Of a DNA stretch of 57,621 nucleotides, positions 40,464 to 48,349 are shown piece by piece; within the stretch, counting starts at the first letter, position 1, and each line of letters opens with the position of its first letter. Below the pieces are notes generated by a model. That model was not told the origin of the DNA. It made no database searches and worked only from the letters and a program-made list of their open reading frames with translations. Origin of the DNA: Gracilaria caudata (Eukaryota; Rhodophyta; Florideophyceae; Gracilariales; Gracilariaceae); assembly GCA_030374735.1 (NCBI GenBank), contig JASCIV010000054.1, positions 1 through 57,621 of the forward strand, given 5' to 3'. The translations under genes were made by a program, and so were the position numbers.

Positions 40464-41609
40464 TTAATCCCAGTGAAGAACGAAGCGATATCCTCGATTC
40501 GTACCTTCGAACAACTGATCCATAGCTTCAGTCACCCGCTCCATGGGCAAGTGCTCAGTTTTCCATATGTCAGTATCCTTCATGAAGTCCATATTGGCCT
40601 CTACGAGTTCCATCATTTCGGTGAATCGTTTCGTTCCAGTGACCACAGTACCAACAACTTTCTTTTGTTCGGCAATTAACACGCTCACATCAGTAGAGCA
40701 CGTACAGTTATCTGCAAAAGCAAGTCCCACTTTGCACAATGTTCCACCCATGCGCAACAGTTTCAGTAATGGAGCAACATCTAAATTCCCTGGAGCAGTA
40801 TCAAGAATCAAATCTAGTTTGCCAATTGCTCTCTTCCGGTCTTCTTCATCTTTCATATACACAAACTTGTGAGCGCCTGCTGCAAGAATACCTTCTTTCT
40901 TGGAAGGAGAACCACTCAGCGCCCAAACAATACAACCTCTCAGTTTAGCAAGCTTCACAGCGGCTGTTCCAAGGCCACCAATGCCAAGGATTCCTACATG
41001 TTTTCCAGGTGTAACATAATCACAGAGCGGTTCAAACACCGTTCCCCCTCCACACACTAACGGACAAGCTATCTCAGCCGGTAGGCCATCCGGAATCTTG
41101 ATGGCGAACCGCTCTTCAATCCGTTGGTGACGGGCAAAGCAACCACCATGCAAATTGTACTGTTTCGGTGAATCTCCAAATATGCCCGCTGAAGACGAGA
41201 GGAAGAGTCCTTGATATCCCTTCTCACAGATGTTCTCACGACCTATACAGCAAGCGGCACACGCGCTGCATGAGTCGCGAATCCAGCTGATGGCGACCTT
41301 GTCGCCTACCTTGCGATGACGAACGGCTGATCCCAAATGAGTGACTACACCAATACCCTCATGACCCAATACCAGCGGATAGTCGGCACTGCCTGTGTCA
41401 TTGTATCTCATGTGCACATCTGTTCGACACAGGCCGGTCATTAAGATCTTGACCTGCACCATTGTGGGCGTCATTGGAGGAAGTGTGATTGGCTGCAGAA
41501 TAGGCTTGCCTCCCTGTTCGTTGACGACATAGCCCTCGGTTAGCAATGGCTTTTCGATGTCAATCACGTCCTTGTTGACCTGGGGCGCATCAGTCGGACT
41601 CGGGCTCAT
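40464..41609 (-). CDS. Zinc-dependent alcohol dehydrogenase (MDR family)
   Basis: 381 residues. The catalytic zinc ligands are in GLCRTDVH and GHEGIGVV. The structural zinc has the full C-x2-C-x2-C-x7-C set (CSACAACCIGRENIC). The nucleotide-binding motif is GIGGLG. The CIGRENICEKGYQG and YNLHGGCFARH stretches recall yeast-type and cinnamyl-type alcohol dehydrogenases. No transit peptide is obvious; the first 25 residues are acidic and probably cytosolic. Reaction: NAD(P)-dependent interconversion of an alcohol and an aldehyde. The substrate cannot be read from the sequence. Confidence 0.93.
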   Translation of the reverse strand: MSPSPTDAPQVNKDVIDIEKPLLTEGYVVNEQGGKPILQPITLPPMTPTMVQVKILMTGLCRTDVHMRYNDTGSADYPLVLGHEGIGVVTHLGSAVRHRKVGDKVAISWIRDSCSACAACCIGRENICEKGYQGLFLSSSAGIFGDSPKQYNLHGGCFARHQRIEERFAIKIPDGLPAEIACPLVCGGGTVFEPLCDYVTPGKHVGILGIGGLGTAAVKLAKLRGCIVWALSGSPSKKEGILAAGAHKFVYMKDEEDRKRAIGKLDLILDTAPGNLDVAPLLKLLRMGGTLCKVGLAFADNCTCSTDVSVLIAEQKKVVGTVVTGTKRFTEMMELVEANMDFMKDTDIWKTEHLPMERVTEAMDQLFEGTNRGYRFVLHWD

Positions 41610-42286
41610 GTTTGCAGGGCAAAATTGTCAAGTGAGCTGTTGATGGCCGATGTTGAGCGAATCGTCAATGACGTTGAATGAATGAATGAAGGAGTGCGGA
41701 CACAAGTTCTCCAGATTTGGTGGCGGACGGACTACTCCACAAAGGGTAGAACGCTACAAGGGATTTGTTCTCAAGATCCTGCTAGGGGTTCACGCGCGCT
41801 CTTTAGATATCACACATCAGGGCATGACCCAACTCTCCCGCGCACCAATGCACGGGGAGCCTCTCGAACTTCACACAGACTTGAGGAATCTGGCACAGGT
41901 GCTCGCAATGCACCTGTTAATGCCTTGAACTGTACAAGGGTGTGGTGTGGTTGGCCACCCTGGCAATTCTAGAATACATGTTAGGATATGGGTGCAAGAG
42001 ATTATGACAAAAGTCGCAGAAGGGTTAGAACGCTACTCTTTTGTGTAACAAGCACGGTAAAAGCCCTGTTTGCCAAGTTTTTGCGTGGCATAGAAGCCTC
42101 AAACAAACCCTCAAGTCTGTTACAGGGAGGGGAGCAGGCGCAAAGGCGCATTGAACAAGACTGACGATGACAAGCAGTAGCTTTGTCAAATGCGAACGGT
42201 TTCGCAGGTTTCGGGATGCAAGATGCTTCGATGATCGAAGCATGTTGATGGCAATCTCCACTGCTGCAACACCGCTGTTGTGCCAA

Positions 42287-42294
42287 TATAAATA
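42287..42294 (+). promoter_or_regulatory. TATA box without a following ORF
   Basis: TATAAATA lies in a GC-rich flank (CCAATATAAATAGCC). It is about 140 bp upstream of the 42.43 kb hairpin and almost 500 bp upstream of the next start codon. It may drive a non-coding transcript that contains the hairpin. Confidence 0.35.
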
Positions 42295-42427
42295 GCCGAG
42301 CGACGGCGTGTACACGGCGCGGATGCGACACGTGTGCACTCTCAGGCTGAGAGAAAGCCCCTGGCCAACATCATCACTTGATGAAACCTCTTCCTCGTAC
42401 ATACGAAGGGTACCTTGAAACCAATGT

Positions 42428-42499
42428 GGGTGGACAGCAGAGCATTGCAGTGCTCTGAATGAATGGATGTTGAAATTGCGATGCTCTGCTGTCCACCAC
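42428..42499 (+). ncRNA. Pre-miRNA-like hairpin candidate
   Basis: A 16-base perfect inverted repeat, GTGGACAGCAGAGCAT at 42430-42445 and its complement at 42481-42496, is separated by a 35-base loop. Arm length, loop size and a TATA element about 140 bp upstream resemble a small-RNA precursor. It could equally be an isolated inverted repeat; nothing in the sequence proves transcription. Confidence 0.35.
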
Positions 42500-42622
42500 A
42501 AACAGGATTCAACACCTCTCCCTGGTGGGAATTGCCAATGCCCCCCCCGCCTGTCGAGAAAATGGACAGGGGCCCTGGTTGGAGCGTGTATCATCGCGAT
42601 CAAGGACAAATTGACTCTTGCA

Positions 42623-42630
42623 TATATAAT
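42623..42630 (+). promoter_or_regulatory. TATA box of the histidine phosphatase gene
   Basis: TATATAAT about 150 bp upstream of ATG 42783 on the same strand, in a normal core-promoter position for a leader of about 120 nt. Confidence 0.45.
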
Positions 42631-42782
42631 CAACAATTTCGCGCCTTCGTTGCTCGAGACGTCGTGAACGCTCGAACACTCGAACACTCCCGCCCCATAC
42701 ATAACAGTACCCACCCCTCAGCCCTTGGAATACATCCCCGCGAGTCAAACCTGAATCTTCATCTGTGGAACATACTAGTAAT

Positions 42783-43448
42783 ATGCCAGCTTCCACTGTT
42801 TACATCGCCCGTCACGGTGAGAGAATCGATCATGTTGATAAGACATGGAAGCAAACTGCCGATCGCCCACACGACCCGTTCCTCACCGAAACTGGAATCC
42901 AACAAGCCCACTACCTCGGAAAACATATGGCCACAAAAGAGCTCACTCACATTTTTGCAAGCCCATTCTTCCGAACTGTTCAAACCGCAAACGAAGTGTC
43001 AAAAGTCACGGGGCTGCCAGTCAAGCTCGAACCCGGTCTCAGTGAATGGTTGCATCCGGGATGGTATCCGACCAAACCCACAATGCTTCCTGTGAAAGAT
43101 ATGAAGGAGCAGTTTCCGTGCATTGATGTTACACACGAACCGATCGTTTTTCCCGACTACCCTGAGACAAGGGATCGAGTCATTTGGCGATCGAAGCAGA
43201 TTGCGCAACGCCTAGCGGCCAAGTACTCTGGCAACTTGTTACTCGTTGCGCATGGCATGACTTGTGAGTTTATTGCTCGCGGCCTTACCGAAGCGGGACC
43301 GCGTCCCTATATTGCTTATTGTTCTTTGCAAACTTGCGTTCGCGTGGAAGACGAAGACAAGTATGCTGTGTATGGCCCGGATGAACCGGATGTTAACTTC
43401 ATGCCGGAGAAAATTCGTCCTGAGGTCAAGAGTGGTGTTTATCAGTAG
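42783..43448 (+). CDS. Histidine phosphatase superfamily protein
   Basis: 221 residues from ATG 42783. The RHGE motif is at about residues 10-13, inside VYIARHGERIDHVD. The second catalytic region (VAHGMTCEF) and the acidic residue region (GLSEW) are present. FASPFFRTVQTA is the usual arginine-bearing segment. It resembles UBASH3/Sts-like and other branch members with an ERID motif. It could dephosphorylate a protein or a small molecule; the substrate is unknown. The yeast TFIIIC subunit tau55 (Tfc7) uses the same fold, and the next gene on this strand is a TFIIIC-like WD protein; that link is suggestive only. Confidence 0.85.
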   Translation: MPASTVYIARHGERIDHVDKTWKQTADRPHDPFLTETGIQQAHYLGKHMATKELTHIFASPFFRTVQTANEVSKVTGLPVKLEPGLSEWLHPGWYPTKPTMLPVKDMKEQFPCIDVTHEPIVFPDYPETRDRVIWRSKQIAQRLAAKYSGNLLLVAHGMTCEFIARGLTEAGPRPYIAYCSLQTCVRVEDEDKYAVYGPDEPDVNFMPEKIRPEVKSGVYQ

Positions 43449-44426
43449 ATCTCATCATAGACGTGTTTCGAACGCGCGGAGAACATCTAGGGATGGTGGC
43501 TTGCGGTTGTTGATCAACGCACCCAATCGTTTTGCGCTGTATGTAAAGAACGCTTTGTAAATGTATGTAGGGAGACAAGACTCTTTAAGATTTTGTCACT
43601 CTGTGGGAACTTCCTTTTGTTCCCTTCCTGATCCCTGCTGTCCGAGGGAATCTGGACAGCGGGACAAAATGTGCGCACAGAGCACAAAGTCTCAAGAGCG
43701 ATTCTTGAGTCGCCGAACTACGCATGCAACATGAAGACAGTACAAGGGTGACATGAATCAAATTTAGGACGAAGTTCTAACTTGCAGCATGTCTCTTCGT
43801 TTTGGATGAGCTGTAGACTCAGCATACCCCTGCGTCTATCAGTTAAGACCGTTGTCCTTTCACGATTCTCTGTTGCATATTCGTGAAGTTAACCATATAT
43901 GAGGGATATCAGTCTCTTCAGCCTTACTCTCGAGCAGCAATTTGCTCGTCTCCTTATATGTTCGAAAGCCCCTCATCCCGTCCGGCTCACCAAAGAAGTA
44001 TACCTCGTAAAAGGGTTGTAGAAACGAGACGGAACTCGCGAGGGTATGCTATTCTGTTGGTTCAGAGAATTCGTGTCAATTCAATTTTCGGACTGTTTCA
44101 TCGGTATGGGCTAGGATACTACATCAGGCACCCGGGAGCAGCTTCATGCTTTCTCATGGGCCTCTACTATCAGCTATATAGAACTACATTCGTTGGGGCG
44201 AGGTAAGAGAACTTGATCTTACTGAAGGTCGTCATCAAGGAAATGTTCGAATCGCCGTGGCTCATAAGATAACTTGAATGCGAAAGCGTTTGCAAGGCCA
44301 AACCGACAGAAAATCATCTGCAACACCTTGATGCTATACACGGCTAAACCGAACTCGTGACACTCTCGACCTACGCACAGTAGCGCATTGTATATACTGC
44401 ACGTACGGTGGAACGCGTATAACTTC
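43449..44426. other. Intergenic with three-way-junction fold
   Basis: About 1 kb between the histidine phosphatase and the TFIIIC-beta-like gene. It holds the structured element at 43581-43698. No other gene was supported; a small frame at 43883-44206 is not recognised. Confidence 0.45.
43581..43698 (+). ncRNA. Three-way-junction RNA candidate
   Basis: An outer stem of about 19 pairs joins 43581-43605 to 43676-43698, with a wobble and small bulges. It encloses two hairpins. One is GGGAAC/GTTCCC at 43605-43624. The other is CCCTGCTGTCC/GGACAGCGGG at 43633-43663, with one bulged T. The nested arrangement is unlikely by chance. It starts 130 bp after the histidine phosphatase stop, so it may be its 3' UTR or a separate RNA. 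No known RNA class was recognised, and hammerhead core motifs are absent. Confidence 0.4.
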
Positions 44427-46079
44427 ATGGACTCGGAAAAGGCAACCGAGTGCACGGAACTGTTCAAACGTTCACCACATATTGTTTTGACGGGTTCCCC
44501 GTCCCCGTCCCCAGGCTGGAAAGCTCCGGAAACTATATCACTATTCAGGAGCAAGGCTCTTTCGGATAGCGTGGGTTTAGCGTTTGCTGGCGGACGTGTT
44601 AGCGTCTTGAAATGGCATCCATATGTCAAAGGAGTTTTCGCTACAGCTGCTCACAGATCCGACAACCCAATTCATGAGGTTCTTGAATCCTACAGTGGAA
44701 CAGCCCACATTCAAATATGGTCTGTTAGCTACAATGAAGCCTTTTGCTTGGGTGTCGTTCCGCATGATGGTGACTGCACTTGGGATCTGAAATGGAGACC
44801 AACGAAAAACGAATCTGAGTTAGCAAGTGGTTGGTGTGGGACATTTGCAGCAGCACTTGGAGACGGCTGTATCTTGATATGTCGCTTCAATAACATCAGT
44901 CGAGACTCTAATGGTTACAACGCAGAATCGGGCCGAATACGTGTTCTACCTTGCGCACAAGTTATCCTTCGAGCGAACAAAGGAAATTCTTTACAAAGAC
45001 CACTTCGTGTGGTAGAGTGGTCCTTGGATGGAAAGCGACTTCTTGTTGGCTGTGTGAATGGAACTGTGGAAGTATTTGAATCCTCGTCATCTGAATCGAC
45101 ATGGGCAATGTGGAGTGTTCCAGCTCAGGAGTCAATAGTGACTGACATTAGATGGGTGAATCGGTATCTCTTTTGCTCTCTAGGCACATCATGTGTTCTT
45201 CGGCTGAGGGACATTCGTGATCCAATCGCCACAATTGAGCAGAACGCTGAAGGGCTGGCAGGAAGCCTCAGTATGTGTATGGCAGAACCAAACGTTGCTG
45301 TTGTTGGAGGAGACACAGGTTATCTCCGTGTAGTGAGACTATGCGGAACGGATAATTTTAAGGCTAAATACCCTGTACGAAGAGTTTACCTACAGGGAAA
45401 CTCCTTTCGGACGATGCAGTCTGTTAGCGCACCATACGAAGGGGTTTCTCGAACCCTCGTTTTCACTGGAGGCTGTGAAGGAATTCTACATGAGATTACT
45501 TTTCCTCGGCCCCTGTGGTTAGGGTACGAACTGTGCAGTGTTTTGAAGACCAAGGTCAAACAACTTTTGAGATGGAGTGTTGAAGAAAGTTCACGAGCCA
45601 TAATGGATAACGGTACCGTTCTGCTGCTCACTATTGGTGCCTCGACAACCGATAGAGTCGACGACAATGAAGAGCAACCCGTCGATGAAACTCGAAAGGT
45701 TTTGCAACAAGGACAGAAAAGCACTGATAATCAAAGAATACGAAAGGTTTGTGGCCCAAGCGGGGAGGAGAAGGCGCTGTTCGGTGGGACTTATCATCAA
45801 TCTGTATGTATAACTCGAGTAGACGTCAGCCTTCATGATAGAATGATTGCCGTAGGTATAGACGGCGGTATCATTACATGGATGCAATTAGAACATGAAT
45901 TCCTAGAATCACCACTTGTTGAAACGGACCCGCCATCGACGAGGTTGAGAAGGAGAGCAACGAGCAAGTCAAGAGAAGTCAAACTTGAAAAAAGCTCAGA
46001 TGTAACCGAAACTTTTGAAGGGGCAGATGACGAAGAGAACGATGCTCCTATGTCAGACGAGGAAATCCTCGCCAGCTGA
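44427..46079 (+). CDS. TFIIIC beta (GTF3C2)-like WD protein
   Basis: 550 residues from ATG 44427. WD-type blades run through most of the protein (SVLKWHPYVKGVFATAAH, AHIQIWSV, VGGDTGYLRVVRL). The stretch VVPHDGDCTWDLKWRP..AAALGDGCILI matches my memory of the GTF3C2/TFIIIC beta pattern (HGG-x-VWD-x-KWCP, LGDGS). The C-terminal about 90 residues are charged and acidic (EEPSDEEI type) and probably disordered. Known role: TFIIIC beta helps bind the B box of tRNA genes. With the TFIIIC90-like gene at 21.9 kb this would be the second subunit in the window. Assignment by motif only. Confidence 0.6.
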   Translation: MDSEKATECTELFKRSPHIVLTGSPSPSPGWKAPETISLFRSKALSDSVGLAFAGGRVSVLKWHPYVKGVFATAAHRSDNPIHEVLESYSGTAHIQIWSVSYNEAFCLGVVPHDGDCTWDLKWRPTKNESELASGWCGTFAAALGDGCILICRFNNISRDSNGYNAESGRIRVLPCAQVILRANKGNSLQRPLRVVEWSLDGKRLLVGCVNGTVEVFESSSSESTWAMWSVPAQESIVTDIRWVNRYLFCSLGTSCVLRLRDIRDPIATIEQNAEGLAGSLSMCMAEPNVAVVGGDTGYLRVVRLCGTDNFKAKYPVRRVYLQGNSFRTMQSVSAPYEGVSRTLVFTGGCEGILHEITFPRPLWLGYELCSVLKTKVKQLLRWSVEESSRAIMDNGTVLLLTIGASTTDRVDDNEEQPVDETRKVLQQGQKSTDNQRIRKVCGPSGEEKALFGGTYHQSVCITRVDVSLHDRMIAVGIDGGIITWMQLEHEFLESPLVETDPPSTRLRRRATSKSREVKLEKSSDVTETFEGADDEENDAPMSDEEILAS

Positions 46080-46889
46080 GAATGAAACAGCTCATACAAA
46101 GGTATATATTTGCCGGTATTCAGAATTGAAGTCGTGTTTATATTATGGATGATGACGCTTTGTCAGGGTCTTGTCTCATATTCACATGCACCTTTGATCA
46201 AAGTTAACTGAGTTGGATATGGGTAATGAGAAATTCCGAGGAAGGCTAAGGTATCAGGATTTGGGGTTCAGGTAATGAATGAGACATATCAGGCTGGGAT
46301 GCAGCATGACTTCTCCGAAGGGCGTTTTGCATGTTGCCTTGACCACTGATATTGTATTCATACTTGGGCTCTTAGTATGAGCCCCAGAAGTACCGGAACG
46401 CTGACTGTCATGAGAAAGGGGCCCATTGCGGCCAAAAGTATATCCAACGATTCTCTGCTAACCATAGATTACGTTTCCAAAATGGGGCCAAGAATGAGAC
46501 GGACGAAATCAAGTCGTTCATTGAAATCGAGTCTATGGTTCAAAACTCTTACGAGAGCATATACCCCGTTTGCTACACTATCAGACACACATGTACAAAA
46601 TGTTTTGTCTTGCGGATTTGAGAGGAGAGGAATCGGGATCATCTTGAATCCGTGAAGGACGACACTGACCAAGACACTGTCGGCGTGTTCATGAAAGAAG
46701 ATCTCACTCTTGCACTTTCGACGCAAATTCGCATCATCGCCATACTCTTTTCTGACAGAACTCTTCGCATCTATGTGGCTGGCTCTTCTTCACACGAAAT
46801 TTAGGGTCTTCTTTGTCCTCTCGAGCGCATTAGGAAGCTGGGACTTACGAATCGTAGGAAGGATTAATTGAATTCGTACAAAAGCTTAG
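46080..46889. other. Intergenic with a split coding-like frame
   Basis: About 800 bp. A frame at 46376-46801 is coding-like but contains one TGA (listed as possible pseudogene or spliced gene). An alternative frame starts at ATG 46377. A plausible exon ATGGGTAATGAG.. (46218) ends at a CAG/GTAATG donor near 46274. Confidence 0.4.
46376..46801 (+). pseudogene. Coding-like frame with one in-frame TGA
   Basis: After a pyrimidine-rich TAG acceptor-like site the frame reads about 80 codons (NGAKNETDEIKSFIEIES..CTKCFVLRI) to a TGA near 46618. It then continues in the same frame for about 59 codons (ESVKDDTDQDTVGVF..IYVAGSSSHEI) to TAG. Both halves have protein-like composition. Options are a decayed gene, an intron spanning the TGA, or readthrough. 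No family recognised. An overlapping frame of 92 codons from ATG 46377 weakens the case. Confidence 0.3.
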
Positions 46890-47684
46890 ATGGCTTTTGC
46901 GGCAATGAAACTGAAACATAATCTGGGCGGAACAGATATTCTCACGTTTGCACTATGCATTTTGGTCATGTTGCAGACGTTCTTCTCCTTCGAACCTGCT
47001 TCCGTGTCGCCTCCTCCCTTCTCCCACCCAAGACCGAGTGTACGTGGCGGGGTGAGACTGATTGCTAACATTAGCGCCAGGAATCCACGGGGAACCATTT
47101 TCACATGCGTTACTCCCTCATTCTACTACACAAAGCACTTTCTCTACTCATACACTGGAATTGGCTTCGATGTGAGGGTTTATGAGGCAGATTCGGTTCG
47201 TTTGAATGGAAACAAGTTCCCAATTCATTGGTGCCGTGTTCGACTACTGGCTAAGGACTATGATATTGGTCCTGCTCCATTACTATACTCAGATGCCGAT
47301 ACGCGTGTAAATGTTACCGAGTTAGAGAAATGGATAACACCGTATCTTGACTACGACGGTCTTATCATTATGAACGGAACAGAACGACGACCACATGAAA
47401 TTCGAACAAACTGGTTTGTGCTTCCAGTTCCGAAGGGACCCAGAACGATGAAAGTTCTTCGAAACTGGGCATCACACGCGAGGGATGTGGGACTGCAGGA
47501 TCAGCTTGTGATCAATGAACTATATCCTAGGTGCGATGACAACATGGGTATCTTATGCCGGCACTATCAGAAAGTAGGTATCGAAAGCTGGCATTGCGGA
47601 TCTCATAACCGCTCGAGGGCTTCTTGCATGCACGATACAATACATCTCAAAGAAAAAATCCCCAAGTACAGGAAAAGCCTATGA
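46890..47684 (+). CDS. Putative type II membrane glycosyltransferase
   Basis: 264 residues, ATG 46890 with a second Met at residue 6. A signal anchor lies at about 16-33 (DILTFALCILVMLQTFF), then a Pro-rich stem. The lumenal domain contains APLLYSDADTRVN (about 129-141), a DxD-type metal and nucleotide-sugar site, and several N-glycosylation sequons. LIIMNGTERRP and NWFVLPVPKGP follow in the order seen in GT-A transferases of the GT34/GT77-like group. Probably a Golgi enzyme acting on cell-wall galactan or glycoprotein glycans. Donor and acceptor are unknown. At 264 residues it is short, but no truncation is evident. Confidence 0.6.
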   Translation: MAFAAMKLKHNLGGTDILTFALCILVMLQTFFSFEPASVSPPPFSHPRPSVRGGVRLIANISARNPRGTIFTCVTPSFYYTKHFLYSYTGIGFDVRVYEADSVRLNGNKFPIHWCRVRLLAKDYDIGPAPLLYSDADTRVNVTELEKWITPYLDYDGLIIMNGTERRPHEIRTNWFVLPVPKGPRTMKVLRNWASHARDVGLQDQLVINELYPRCDDNMGILCRHYQKVGIESWHCGSHNRSRASCMHDTIHLKEKIPKYRKSL

Positions 47685-48349
47685 GCGAAGCATTTCTGGG
47701 GATAGAATTTCGGCGGAATGAGTGTGCGGAGGCAGTGGCGGCTGAAGGACTCGATGTGTTCCGTGAAGAAAAAAAGGCTTAGGAGTGCGAGAGGGGCTTT
47801 GAAGCTGAGGAAGTCAGCATCAAAAACGGTCGGTTTTGGTCTGTTGTCTGTTGCAAATTCGCAGCATCGTCGTACATTTATTGGAGGCACCTTCGTACTC
47901 TTCGCATTGATGTGGCCTAACCTTCTGAACCCGATGTCATTGACATGAAGTTGTGAATTCGTAGAAGTTTTACGGGGGAAGTTTAAATGACGAGTACGAC
48001 GGTACCAAACTGGGAATGAGGAGACGCTCGGTGACTTCGTGCGAGCGCCCACGGCACATTTCCAGGCCCCACAGGAGCCACACGAAGCACACGATGTTAT
48101 TATTGGATGCGACGTGTATTGCACAGCAAGCGGACCACATTCCACACTATCTATGATACATAGAAGGGTAGACTGCTTTTAAAAGTGTTATTTCGCCGCT
48201 ATCTACTGCCCGGTGTTCTGTTTCGGTTCTCGTTCGTTCCGCCAAAACGTTACGAGCATTCCACTGCATCTGCACCATAATCCCTGAACGCAGTGGAGAA
48301 CTGGTTCGCAGCTGATGGATGAACTCACTGAGTTTTCGAAAAGAAAACA
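47685..48349. other. Intergenic, no clear gene
   Basis: About 660 bp. A plus-strand open stretch ending at about 48183 (..DVIIGCDVYCTASG..) has protein-like composition but no ATG and could be a terminal exon or a remnant. The rest is unremarkable. Confidence 0.35.

Larger units (their letters stand above)
41610..42782. other. Intergenic with two TATA elements and a hairpin
   Basis: About 1.2 kb between the dehydrogenase and the histidine phosphatase. It holds TATAAATA at 42287, the 42428-42499 hairpin and TATATAAT at 42623. Overlapping frames on both strands are not convincing. A short GAAT repeat lies near 41671-41686. Confidence 0.45.

Noticed and set aside
42025..42714. Minus-strand frame of 229 aa
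   Set aside because: Runs antisense through the hairpin and the phosphatase promoter; composition not protein-like.
43581..43698. Hammerhead ribozyme reading of the three-way junction
   Set aside because: The conserved CUGAUGA and GAAA core elements are absent.
47603..48145. Minus-strand frame of 180 aa
   Set aside because: Starts with GTG, overlaps the glycosyltransferase 3' end, no recognisable motif.
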